The notes beneath the pieces are model-generated. The model did no database searches and was not told the origin of the DNA. It was given only the letters and a program-made list of their open reading frames with translations. A DNA stretch of 64,000 bases from Zeus faber (Eukaryota; Chordata; Actinopteri; Zeiformes; Zeidae): NCBI GenBank assembly GCA_960531495.1, contig OY482865.1, positions 15,621,422 to 15,685,421 of the forward strand, read 5' to 3'. Of this stretch, positions 12,008 to 23,500 are shown piece by piece (positions within the stretch are counted from its first letter, which is position 1; every line of letters starts with the position of its first letter). Position numbers and translations under genes: made by a program.

Positions 12008-12724
12008 TTTTTTTTTTTTTTTGTAATTTACATTTATTTATATATTTATTGTCTCATGTATTTATTTCAGGATTTATTTTATAGACATATTTATTTGTTT
12101 ATTTATTTCATAATGACTCAAACGGCATTCCATAACAAGGGCATCAAACTCGCTACTGAGCCGAAAACTTTGAAAAGTAGAGCATCTCCTGCACGCCAGT
12201 AAAATATACAGTACATCTTGAGTGTTCTTAAACAGTTCTCAATGTAGGGTCCAGGGACCCCCAGGGGTCTTTCAACAGGTTCCAGGGGCTCCCCAACAAA
12301 GTAAGGTACAATAATACAGCCGTCTGAGACCATAGTGAGCATTAAAGAAAAATACAACAAACATTTATTTCTTTACTTTATTGTTAAAAATCCCCACCAA
12401 ACTATCATTATGATCTTCACGTTTTGAGTTGACAGCCCACTTGCAGTAGCCTTGTGGACCACTAGCGGGCCGCAACCCACAGGTTAAAGATCGACGCTCT
12501 TTATTACTTCTTTTGTAGACGCTACCCTGTGATCTGGGAACACAGACCCACAGACCAGACAAAGAAAACACAAACTCTTTGTACATTGCAGTTTATCAAA
12601 ACCATATACTCCGCTACGCTGCATTTGACGAGTTCACTAAGTAAGACAGACAGTACAAACACTTTAGTACAGGTTTTGTCGGCTCTTTGAGTTTTGAGTG
12701 CTCATCTCTCTCACGCAGTTAGCG

Positions 12725-12776
<52 letters not shown>

Positions 12777-13172
12777 GCAGACAGACATTCTCTCATGCTA
12801 AGCTATGAATGATTGATTCGCCATGCGTTTGATGACTGATCCCGGTGGGATGGCCCGTCAGTGGAAAATGCCGACCTTAAAATAAGATTAAACAGATTCA
12901 CTCAGTTAACCTGCTGAAAGGTGTGCGTGGGTAGGTGTGTGCGCGTGCATACGTGTAACTGTCCCCGAGGAGACCAAAGTGCATGGCCGATGAGAACGCC
13001 GTCAATGCCGTCTGCCGGGGACTCCCAACATTGTCCGACTTCTAATACGGACGCGTTGACGTCACTTATTTGACTTCAGTCCCTCCCCGTTTCCCATCCG
13101 TCCGTCCGATGTCTTCATATATGTTGAAAAAAACCCACCGTCTCCCTCTCTGTGTCTCCGTCTCTCGGCCAG
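12008..13172. other. presumed apaf1 intron, proximal part
   Basis: AT-rich DNA with TTTATTTCA motifs like those in the foldback arms is followed by a piece (about 12240-12500) with GGACCCCCAGGGGTC and GGGCCGCAACCCACAGG, which recalls the ends of hAT-type MITEs. A CA tract lies at about 12728-12775. The last 30 bases are a pyrimidine-rich tract leading to the apaf1 acceptor. Confidence 0.5.
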
Positions 13173-13319
13173 TGGTGGGACGTGGAGCGCGGCGAGGCCC
13201 TGCAGACCTTCTACCCAACGGGAGCCAACCTGAAGCGCGTCCACCCGTCGCCAGACTTCTCCACCTTCGTCACCATCGACAACATCGGGATCCTGTACGT
13301 CCTCCAGAGGGTGGAGTAA
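13173..13319 (+). CDS. apaf1: apaf1 terminal coding exon (C-terminal WD40 end)
   Basis: A pyrimidine-rich acceptor ending CGGCCAG at 13172 opens a 48-codon frame that ends with TAA at 13317-13319. The residues start WWDVERGEALQTFYPTGANL and finish FVTIDNIGILYVLQRVE. They match my recollection of the human APAF1 end (WWNVVTGESSQTFY at the start of the segment, VTVDNLGILYILQTLE at the very end) in length and in almost every conserved position. APAF1 is the cytosolic adaptor that, with cytochrome c and dATP, assembles the apoptosome and activates caspase-9; this exon is the last blade of its second WD40 propeller, which takes part in cytochrome c sensing. The exon starts in phase 0. Upstream exons are outside the window or unseen. 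The neighbouring anks1b in convergent orientation supports orthology. Confidence 0.93.
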   Translation, partial: WWDVERGEALQTFYPTGANLKRVHPSPDFSTFVTIDNIGILYVLQRVE

Positions 13320-13407
13320 GCGCCCCCCCCCGATGCAGAGTTTACCGCCGGCTGTGCACCAGCTGACGTCAGCTTAAAACCAGCCAACCAAGTATCTACT
13401 TAGCCCA

Positions 13408-13413
13408 AATAAA
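13408..13413 (+). promoter_or_regulatory. proximal polyadenylation signal AATAAA (apaf1)
   Basis: Canonical hexamer 89 nt after the apaf1 stop codon, followed by a T/G-containing region. It would give a very short 3'UTR. Confidence 0.5.
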
Positions 13414-14427
13414 CCACTTCCTGGATGAAAGCCGTGATTGCCGTTTAAAAGTCCTTTCAAGCTCACCTTAATGGGAGCGTTTGATTTGTCAGTGTATCGA
13501 GTAAGTGTTCTTAAATCTATCCTATTAGCAGATGTTGAAGTCTGATTCCTCCCGGGTTTCTTGCATGTGGTTTCCCTCCTGCCTGCAGATGAATCTGCTG
13601 TGATCTGATGTGGATGTGATGTTTTTTTTTTTTTAAATCCATAACAGTTTCCGCCGTGGCCTCTATTCCACCGTGCGTGTACTTTGTCCGCTCAAAAACA
13701 CTCTTGGTTGATCGGTGCGATCTCTCGTGAGCCCTTTCTACGTTTACTAAAGCCTTAATGGTAAAAGGCGCAGGCGTTGGGAGGTGATTCATATTATTCA
13801 GGGATGTGAAAATGACTGTGATTGATAAGTATTAGGACCGAGTCTTTTGAAACCTTTCATGCACTTTGTATGTTGAGTGTAAATCAAAGATGTTTTTAAT
13901 GTGCTTTTGTACTGTACGTTTAAAAAAAAAAAAAAAAAAATGCTATCTACTTTTTACCTTTTTGAAGAATAGAATCTTCTGGTGAAGCTTTTGTCTTCTG
14001 AAAGTTACTGTTTTCCTACTCTTCTAATTTTTTTAAAAGTCCCTTTTGATCGTTGATACCATTTTCACAATCATTTTTACCAACACTTGGTCTTGTTGAC
14101 GGCAGTAAGCCCTTTGCAGCGGCTACTGCAACCTGTCGATGACGGTGTGTCATTCAACGCTTCTTTTGCTGTTGTTGAACAAGTTTGACTTTTTCCACCC
14201 AAACCTCGACGATGAACCAGGTGAACTTTTCCACCGTCTGCTGCACTGTTTGAGCCGGGCCTCTGTAATGACTGCGTGTTGCAAATCTGTTTGGTGCGTT
14301 CGTGTCAATCTACAGAGACTTAAAATAAGAAAACGGGAGTTCTCTGGGGAAACGAGGGAATATTGAGCTCTGTTCGGGGCATCATATGCTGATATGCGGT
14401 GCAGTGCACGCTGAGTGTTGGTGACAC

Positions 14428-14433
14428 AATAAA
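14428..14433 (+). promoter_or_regulatory. distal polyadenylation signal AATAAA (apaf1)
   Basis: Canonical hexamer followed within 20-40 nt by a GT-rich element (GTGTCTGTCTCCTGTCTCTGG), the usual downstream element of a cleavage site. It is the better of the two candidates. Confidence 0.6.
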
Positions 14434-14450
14434 ATACGCTGACATGAAGA

Positions 14451-15423
14451 GTGTCTGTCTCCTGTCTCTGGTGCAAAGAAACTTTTAATTGCTATTGTTC
14501 AACAAATGACATCTTCCATATGAAGGCGGATTAATGCCTAACTTCATTAACCATGCAAACAACATGGAAGGTAAAAAGATCACATGCCTAGGGTGAGGTA
14601 CAGCTGATTGAAATAGGAAAGAAATGTTGATGGCGAGTAATCTTCTTGACAATTTGACTGATTTTTGACAACTAGAGGGAGCAGTAGTCAACCTATAATC
14701 TGATCAAAACAAACCAAGAATGCCAATTTTTTTCATCTGTTCAATGCGGTCTCTTGCTTTCCTTAGAACTATTTATCTCCTTCTTTTATATAAAAAATGG
14801 GGAATCTTTGTTTGAGAAATCTCTTGTCTCTTGCTTTCATCATCATGTTTCACATTCCAGTCCACATGAAGTTGTCAAATTTCACATGAATATACATTAT
14901 TAAACCTAAACCTTAAACATTTATTCTGCCCGGATATCACAATTATGATTTTATTATTGGAATATTAGGCATTTAAGATGGCGTACAGGGCAAATGGTTA
15001 TATTCTACATTTTATTTTTCCTCCGTTTATTTTAAATGGTTTCTTTTTCTAATAACGAGCCAAAGATTGCCTTTTGTTTTCCTCGATTTTTTTCGCCATC
15101 TGTCATATCTTTTCAACAAACTACTTTGTGCGCATTTCAAAAGCACCTATTTCATATTTTGTCCAGTTAAAAAAAATATATATGAAATTGGCAGGTGTGT
15201 TTATGCTTTCCTTTGCAATGGAGTCCAAAATGAAATTGGCACCAGCTTACCGTTCCATTTGCAGGTGAGCTGGACTCACATTAATCCCCATTAAACTGCA
15301 CCAGCCAGGCGGTTCCCACCTTCGTCCTTTAATAAGCAAACAACATCTATTTACTGTTGTGCAACACAAACGTCACAAAAGCCGTACACAAATCCATTCC
15401 AAACAGAGTGAAAAACATATATA
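14451..15423. other. intergenic, no feature recognised
   Basis: AT-rich single-copy-looking DNA between the apaf1 end and the first Tc1-like remnant. The short open frames have no recognisable products. Confidence 0.6.
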
Positions 15424-16208
15424 TCACCCATAACATCAAAACCACTGACAGGCGATGTGAACAACATTGATCATCTTGTTCCAATGGCACCTGTCAAGAG
15501 GTGGGATATATTCGTCAGCAAGTGAACAGTCAGTTCTTGAAGTTGATGTGTTGGAAGCAGGAAAAATGGACAAGCGTGAGGATCTGAGCGACTTTGACAA
15601 GGGCCAAATTGTGATGGCTGGACGACTGGGTCAGAGCAGGTCTAGTGGGGTGTTCCTGGTATGCAGTGGTTAGTACCGACCAAAAGTGGTCCAAGGAAGG
15701 ACAACCGGTGAATCAGCGACAGGGTCATGGACGCCCATGGGCTCATTGATGCGCGTGGGGAGTGAAGTCGAGCCCATCTGGTCCGATCCCACAGAAGAGC
15801 TGCTGCAGCATAAACTGCTGAATTAGTTAATGTTGGTTATGAGTGTGTAGCCGCAGAGCGGTCAGAGTGCCCATGCTGACCCCTGTCCACCGCCGAAAGC
15901 GTCTACAATGGGCACATCAGAGCGTCAGAACCGGACCATGGAGCAATGTTAGAAGGTGACCTGGTCTGATGAATCATGTTTTCCTCTACATCATGTGGAT
16001 GGGTGGGGTTAGGGTCCGACCTAATTGAGCATCTGTTGGATGTGCTGGAACAACAAGCCTGATCCATGGAGGCCCCACCTCACAACTTACAGGACTTAAA
16101 GGATCTGCTGCTAACGTCTTGGTGCCAGACACCACACGACACCTTCAGAGGTCTGGTGGAGTCCATGCCTCCACGGGTCACAGCTGTTTTGGCAGTACAG
16201 GGGGGGGC
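15424..16208 (+). mobile_element. Tc1-like transposon remnant, copy 1 (internal deletion, right end missing)
   Basis: The left end (TAACATCAAAACCACTGACAGG) is followed by the transposase start ([22 protein letters not shown] near 15572, the helix-turn-helix part of Tc1 transposases). Further on come VPMLTPVHRRKRLQW in broken frames and then, after an internal deletion, the end of the protein (LQDLKDLLLTSWCQTP, FRGLVESMPPRVTAVLA). The central catalytic DDE region is missing. The right terminal repeat is not seen, so this copy is also truncated there. It is very like copy 2 at 19684-20585. Confidence 0.85.
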
Positions 16209-16840
16209 TCCAGGGCGAGCTGCTGTTCTGACTCTCAGTTGGACTCTTTTAACATAACATTTTGAAGTCATTGGCACAGATTGCTGCCCCCCGTGCCATC
16301 CTACAAAAAACCATACTTGCGTTCGTATTTGCCAGCGAGCATTTTGTTATTTGCCTTGGCGTCGCAACACTGTTTTACATTTGATGGTCGGTGTGAGCAA
16401 TAAGGTGTTGGGAACTGTGTGACAGGAGGTGTCCAGGTTCCCTTTAGTTATTACTTATTTTAAACTCCTACATGTGTCATGTAAGATTTCCTTAATAAGC
16501 ACCCAGCTTACTTACTCTGGTTTTCATTATATTGCTGTCAGACACGAGCTTTAGTCCACATTCACAATGAATAGGAGTTCTATGAACGGAAATTATGAAT
16601 CCTAAACTGGGCTTGTTTCGGGGCGTTTTCGAAAATTCGCTCGTTGAAAGGCGTATTTTAAGCCATAATGTGAGCATATCGTGAGCAGGGAAACCTTCAG
16701 TTACTAAATTCCACTACCTGGGACTTTCTGGGTACGAAAACCAAAATAACAGACCAACGCATGTGTTCAGCAGCCCAGAAACATGATCGGAACCCAGGTC
16801 TCCACCGCACTGTGGTGCTTTCCCACTCATTCTCCAACTC

Positions 16841-16873
<33 letters not shown>

Positions 16874-17345
16874 CTGAGCAAAAACCGCATGCTCGACTGA
16901 AAGTTTTTATTTAGTTTTGTCTGGTCTAACTGCGCTCTAACCTCATTTAATCCTCGCCTCTGCTCCATAATTAATCATTGTCTGCTGCCGTGGTAATTAC
17001 CACTATCTAGGTGCATCGGCTTCCACGCTGAGGGAGAGCCGACACAGAGAAACCCCCCGCGGGCGACATTTCTTTCGCACTTATGTCTTTTGTCCTCGGA
17101 CCGAATGTAAACCCCTTCTGAATGGGAGCGTTATGACGTGTTCCAAAAGCGGTGCTCTGGCCTCACAACCTAGTTGCAGTAGCCCGGTTAACAGCGTTAA
17201 TAAACGCCAAAGGCTAGCTCAAGGGTCAGAGGTCAGAGAAAAAGTCGGAGAATCTCGCCCCCGTGTCGCAATTGAATGTGACAGCTGCTGATATCGGGAC
17301 CTTTACACACACACACACACACATACACATACACACGCACGCACA

Positions 17346-17386
<41 letters not shown>

Positions 17387-17482
17387 TTCCTACCAGCGGT
17401 GGGTGTACCTACTGGGTCTCCCAACGGCCAATTCCAACAGATTTTCACTGTTTTCCCGTCACAATTGCTCACTTCGTGTTGG

Positions 17483-17521
<39 letters not shown>

Positions 17522-19627
17522 GGCTTCACCTCCCCTGACCTTGGCCCACCGCTGATTCCTGTTCCTGTCAGCTGGTGTCTCAGCTGCGCACCACCATTGT
17601 TGCCCCCACCCCCCCCATTCAGTGATCCAGAGGGCCCTGGGCCAGCAGCGTTGTCCCCCCCTCTTCCCACATCCCCTCACCCCTTCTCACTCCTCCGGTC
17701 GTCGGTGCCGCCAGAGAGAGCCCGGACTGACGCGAGAGACCAGCGCGGTGCGGGTCGGTTTCGGTTGGCGACGGGCGGTTTAACGACGGCCGTGGAACGA
17801 GACCCGCGGGGCGGGGGCGCCCGTGAAAATGTTTTAAATTCCACTTTAAATGAATGAATGAATGGAACTAGCTCTTCCGTTGCAGGATCCAAATCGCAAG
17901 GCTGCACTTATTCATCGAATTCATTGGTTCCAGACGGAATAGCGGCTCTGTGTTCATCAGAGAAAGCTCCGGTTTCGCATTGAAAGTGAGAAAATATCAG
18001 TGGTGACGAAAGGTTTCGACACTTTTTTTTGGGGGGGGGGGTTTGGTTTGGTTTGAGTCAGAATAGTCAGTTGGGCTCTGAGTTGTGAATGGAATCCTTC
18101 CAAGAACAATGTCATTCTGTGCAAATGATTCCATATAAATCCGTCCCATTCAATCTGAACTACGGCAAAGGCCTAGACCCCCCCCCCCCCCCCCCCCGGT
18201 AATCGTTTTCAATTTGCGAGGCGAAGATTCCCCCGCCCACTCCTCTCTCGGCCTAGCGTCGGAGGATTCTCGCTGCGTGGTCGGTGAGGTTAATCTGCCC
18301 GCTACAGGAAAACAAACTGAGAGTACTGAAGATATTTACTCTGCAGAATGAAGAGGGAGATACAGAGTACTTCAAAACGGTGATCTGATCAGTCTCGTTT
18401 TACAGAAGAAGAAGCCAGTTTATATACAGAGAGGAGGTTGTGCCCTTTCTGAGACGAGCCATGTGATTCGCCGTTGCCTTCAGTAACAGCTAAGAACTGT
18501 TTTAACCAAACAAAAACATGCTTTCGGCGCCGGGAAAGCATACATTGAGTGTTTACACAAATTTTATATTTATTTCCATTTTACGAGCTCGGAAAACAGA
18601 GATGACTAAAACAGTCGTGCCACTTGTGTGCAGGGAATACAAGATCGCCCGATAAAGCAATGGCCAAACGAAACATCGGTGAACATTGATCATCTGCATT
18701 TTTTTTCTCTCACGCGAGTCAGTGGCAGAGCAGCATATTTAACTTTGATCTACGCTCGAGCTCGAATAAACATCGCTCCTGAATGTGTTTCGAAACAGAC
18801 ATTGAAACCGTCTTGCTTCTTGATTTTCGAATAGACCCCTGTGACACTGCTGAACCTTGTTCCCATTGTACATCCCTAACCCTCACCCTCATCCACAATA
18901 TTCTCCAGACTGATAGACATGGACCCTCCTTCTCTTTTTTCAACTGTAACTCTCTTTCCCATTATATCTCTGTCGAACGCTCACTTTCTGTGCCCCCCGA
19001 TCTCGTCTCTCTCCCCCTCCGCCGGTTTGGAGTGTGGCTGAGGCCTTTGCACTGACACCAGGTGCAGCTGCTCCTGACTGATAAACGCCGAACGCACGCA
19101 CGCACGCACACATACCACAAAAGACATCCAAATAGAGCTCTCCGTTTTAAATCTACTATTGTGCCCTCGAACAAGATTTGTGACAACGGCGACAAAACCC
19201 ACCCCGAGGTCAGCGGCGGTTTATGAGACCCGTTCCCTCTGGCTTGCGGGGATTGACCGGCGGGTTCATCTGACGAGCATTTTGCCCTCGAGATTTTCAG
19301 ATTATTAAAGTCCTGGCTGCAATTTCTCGTGTGCTTGTAGGAAAATGTCTGTTTAGTGTTAAAATGCCTTGACCCATTTTCCCCGGTTCTGTCGCGCTAA
19401 GAGGTTTATACAATGTAGTGTTCACATCACAGACTTAAAGAGGATGCACTCAGACCAAAGCCAATAAGGTGATTTTCATAAGCGGCCGTGCATTATGTCT
19501 CTCCACAAGGACCGAATCGTATTGGGGAGAATTCAAAACCCGGCAGACCGATTTGGCCGCGCTTATGTAAACCATAAGGAGTAAACCAAGGCTAAGCTGA
19601 ACGGAATATGAAAGGGTAATTTATATG

Positions 19628-19628
<1 letters not shown>
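16209..19628. other. intergenic; microsatellites, no gene recognised
   Basis: Contains a GT tract (about 16849-16872), a CA tract (about 17305-17382), a GT tract (about 17486-17520), a G-run followed by TTTGG repeats (about 18030-18055) and a 20-nt C homopolymer (about 18179-18198). Open frames across these are low-complexity artefacts. Confidence 0.6.

Positions 19629-19683
<55 letters not shown>
19629..19683 (+). repeat. TA tract joined to CA tract
   Basis: About 32 nt of TA followed by about 24 nt of CA, ending directly at the left end of the Tc1-like copy. Tc1-family elements insert at TA, so a TA-rich landing site is expected. Confidence 0.95.
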
Positions 19684-19686
<3 letters not shown>

Positions 19687-20585
19687 CAATCAGCCACAAC
19701 ATTGAAACCACTGCCAGGTGAAGTGAATGACATCGCTCATCTTGTTCCAGTGGCGCCTGTCAAGGGGTGGGATATACTAGGCAGCAAGTGAACAGTCAGC
19801 TCTTGAAGTTGATGTTTTGGAAGCAGGAAAAATGAGCAGGCGTCAGGATCTGAGCGACTTTGACACGGGCCAAATTGTGATGGCTGGACGACTGGGTCAG
19901 AGCATCTCCAAAACGACAGGTCTTGTGGGGTGTTCCCGGTGTGCAGTGGTTAGTACCTACCAAAAGTGGTCCAAGGAAGGACAAACAGTGAAGCGTCAAC
20001 AGGGTCATGGACGCCCAAGGCTCATTGATGCAAGTGAGGAGCAAAGTCTGGCCCGTGTGATCTGATTCCACAGAAGAGCTGCTGTAGCACAAACTGCTGA
20101 AAAAGTTAATGCTGCTATGATAGAAAGGTGTCAGAACACACAGTGCATCACAGCTTGCTGCTTATGGGGCTGCGTAGGCACAGACCAGTCAGAGTGCCCA
20201 TGCTGACCCCTGTCCACTGCCCATAGCACCTACAATGGGCAGGTGAGCATCAGAACTGGACCATGGAGCAATGGAAGAAGGTGGCCTGGTCTGATGGATT
20301 AGGTTTTCCTCTACATCATGTGGATGGGCGGGGTTAGGGTCCGACCTAATTGAGCATCTGTGGGATGTGCTGGAACAACAAGCCTGATCCATGGAGGCCC
20401 CACCTCACAACTTCCGACTTAAAGGATCTGCTGCTAACGCCCTGGTGCCAGACACCACAGGACACCTTCAGAGGTCTGGTGGAGTCCATGCCTCCACGGG
20501 TCACAGCTGTTTTGGCAGCACGAGGGGGACCCACACAATATTAGTAGGTATTAGTGGTGGTTTAAATGTTGTGGTTGATCAGTGT
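19684..20585 (+). mobile_element. Tc1-like transposon, copy 2 (both ends present, internal deletion)
   Basis: The left terminal repeat (CAATCAGCCACAACATTGAA at 19687) is mirrored at the right end (GGTGGTTTAAATGTTGTGGTTGATCAGTGT at 20555-20584). Inside, a frame at 19817-20065 gives [20 protein letters not shown] and [20 protein letters not shown], the paired-like DNA-binding part of a Tc1 transposase. Near the right end LKDLLLTPWCQTPQDTFRGL ends in RGGPTQY and a stop. About 140 catalytic-domain residues are absent between the HHVDG and NLIEH motifs, so this copy cannot make active transposase. Confidence 0.88.
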
Positions 20586-23500
20586 GCGTAGATATACAGG
20601 TTTAAATATAATAATGCATGGTTTCAGAAAAATCACTAAAGGTCATCAATACAAACCTAAAACCGAAACAGAAAAAATGGCGCAATTTTTCAACAAAATA
20701 CTTAGGTTGGCCAAAAAATACACTTCTGTCTTTGTACAGTTTCTAGGATGTGGCAATGATTCTTGAATGTGATGGCTAGAAATGAGAACATTTCATTCAA
20801 TGGTTATCACAGTATTTACTATTGTTATTATTTTTAAGATTATTGTACCATTGTTTTGATTATTGTCTTTGAGACAAGCTAGAGCTGTTTCTTTCTCAAG
20901 GTTGAATTTAATTATTTTTTTAAATAACAAACTGAGAAGGAAAAACAATAAAGTTAGAAGATGAGATCATTAATTACAGGTATGGGGAGTGAAAGGGTCT
21001 TAAGTGTTTTCAACCTTCAGAAAGACCCCTAAATGGAGCATCATACAATCCCCTTTCTGTTCTGAGTTTTTATCCACAAGAGAAACTGAGGCGTGTTGGG
21101 AAGCATGGGAAGCAATTACAGTATTTCGTTGTGCTAGCGCTCCAAAAACCATTTAACATTAAACAGCGGATGCTGTGACCAGCTGTTTGCGGCGGAAACC
21201 CAAACGGGGTTGGACAGATCTGGAGCAAAGTGAGCGGTGCTGGTTTGATGGACTGAGTGGGCTCTTCGTATGTCTGGCCTCAGGGGTGTTCCTCTGTGCA
21301 CTCTGAATCATGCAATTTACGGTTCATGCAAATCCATCTCGGATCACTAATTTGCTTATTTTTATCCTTTCCACTATGTATTCAACAACTAAGGGTTGTT
21401 TACTGGGAGTTGGAGACGATCAGGGGAATAGACGCACCGTTACCCTGTGACCGGAGACCTTCCGTACGGTATTTACGTACATAAAGCCTTCATTTGCATA
21501 AAGCCTTCTTCGAGCAGCTCTTTGGACTTTTGGGTATCATAACTAATGCTTATGTGTCATAAAGTGTTTTTGCACGTGGAGCAGGTCCATATCCGCAGAC
21601 ACCTGAGCGCAGGTTCGCGGACCTCCCTCGAAGCCCTGCGTTCCTGTCTGCGCCGCAGAGGTGACATAAGAGGCTTTGCTTTGACGGCTGCGCTTCGTCG
21701 CTGTCATGTCGGCTGACTGCTGGGAGGCAACGCGCTACGAGCCTGGAGCAACGTCTTCGTGTTTAGGTCTGTGGGGAATGGACATCAGACTTGCGTAGAC
21801 ACGCCAGCCGGGACGGGGACAGAGCGGCTGTCTAGCTGTTAACTGGCTTGTGCCGGTTGTAGTTTTTTGAATACTCACCGGTCAACATGACGCTCCGCTC
21901 TCTGGTGTTTTCTCATCCGTGGCACTGTCTTGACATAAAAGGTTTCAGTGACTATACACCTCCACCACACCAAATAAAGCCAACTGGCATTATGTAAAAT
22001 GGCTCCTCCGAGCCCTTCCCCCCCAGTGCTGACACATCGCATTCATCTGTCGTACTTTACCCGACGTGCGTATCTCCTGGCAGTTTGGCACCCTTAGCAA
22101 GCCCCGGGAAAGCAAGCGCAGCTCCCAATTCTGTTTGACTTTTAAATGTGCAGAGTCAGCGAGCGCAGTTTTAAACTTTGTCCAACATCGGGAGCAATTT
22201 CGCACCTCCATTAGCAACCTCGGGCCGTGTTCCGGGTCCGACTAAGGCTAATTCTCCAAGGCCCCGACGAGCGATTCCCCGGCGGCCCCCGAGTGGGAGT
22301 TGTGTAAAATGTCAGAGAGTCATTCAGATTTGAAAACAATGCGGAATAGGGAGCCTGTGTGTAGCCCCGCCACCCTTTCACCTGCGCTGTTCCTCGCCGG
22401 CCATGAGGGGCGAATGGGAATGGCGAGGCGGTGGCGGCCGGCCCGGTCTTGGACAACCCTCCTTCGCGCGTCACACTCAGTGTCAGCCACGCTAAGCCGT
22501 CAGGGCGGCGGGACGTTCTGCTCGTACCGGTGTTGGAAAAGGGGGTGCGTTTGGTGCGGTGTGTGCTTACCTTTGGCTCCAAGGGTATTTGCGCCTCTGC
22601 CGCCGGACCTTGCAAATAATTTCTGCGTTTTTTTTTTTTTGTTGTTTTTTTTTTACTGCATTATGAAAATGTGTACTTCATTGTCGCTGCAACCTAAGGC
22701 ACCGGTGTGCTCAACTCACTTACCCAGTGAAGCAACATCCACGTCACGTAAAGCAGAACCTCTGTGCCGTCCCTTGCTGCTCGTCACGGGGACCAGGTTC
22801 TGACTGCCCTCGGTGTTTTGCATCAACGATGTATCGTCCGGGAGTACGTGCAGTGAATGAGCAGCGCAAACAAAATGATAAATGTGTTTACGGACGGTGT
22901 CTAATTTGGATTTGGGCTAATTAATTGGAAGCTCCACATCGAAGCACTGCCAGTAATATCGTTGTGATTGTTATGCAAACCGTGTTTTACTTGGTCACCT
23001 CGTTTAGCTGGTCGCCGCGGGCAACGCGCACCATCTGGAGCTTTGCCCCTATCACGCAGCCCCCCCCCCCCCCCCCCCCCCAGACACATAGACAAAGACA
23101 CTCGGGCGGGTTTCATGCTGCACTCACCTCCATCTCATATCCTACGGCAACATGGATTTAATTAATGGAATAACGTCTAACGTCTCACGAATACAACTCG
23201 CGATGCCCGGCGTCTCTTTTCGTCGTCGGAAAGAAATGGCTTCGTATTCCACTGCCAGATTTGTCCTCTCTGTCTCCGTCTCTCAATCGTTGCCCGGTTA
23301 TTTATCAGTCAAATCTCGTGCCTCCGCCCCAGCCAGCCTATTGACGATTTTTGGCCGCGCTAAATGCAACCCCCACTGCGTCGCTCTCGCTCGGCTCTAA
23401 TCTCTGTGTAAAAAAAAAAAGGAAAGGCTTTGGCTGTTTCCCACCCACATCAGTCCGCTTTGGTACTTTTCAACACAGTGCGTCAAAATTTGCGGGCCGT

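Larger units (their letters stand above)
13320..14450 (+). other. apaf1: apaf1 3'UTR (inferred)
   Basis: This is non-coding sequence after the apaf1 stop. Two plus-strand AATAAA hexamers bound short (about 90 nt) and long (about 1.1 kb) UTR forms. A poly-A run lies at about 13921-13940. The ends are inferred from signals only. Confidence 0.6.

Noticed and set aside
12240-12500. Possible hAT-type MITE (GGACCCCCAGGGGTC, GGGCCGCAACCCACAGG)
   Set aside because: Suggestive of such ends, but I could not pair the two ends as inverted repeats or see an 8-bp target duplication.
22211-22615. 134-codon minus-strand frame in GC-rich intergenic DNA
   Set aside because: GC-rich DNA has few stops by chance; no motif, no acceptor/donor pair and no codon pattern like the true exons.
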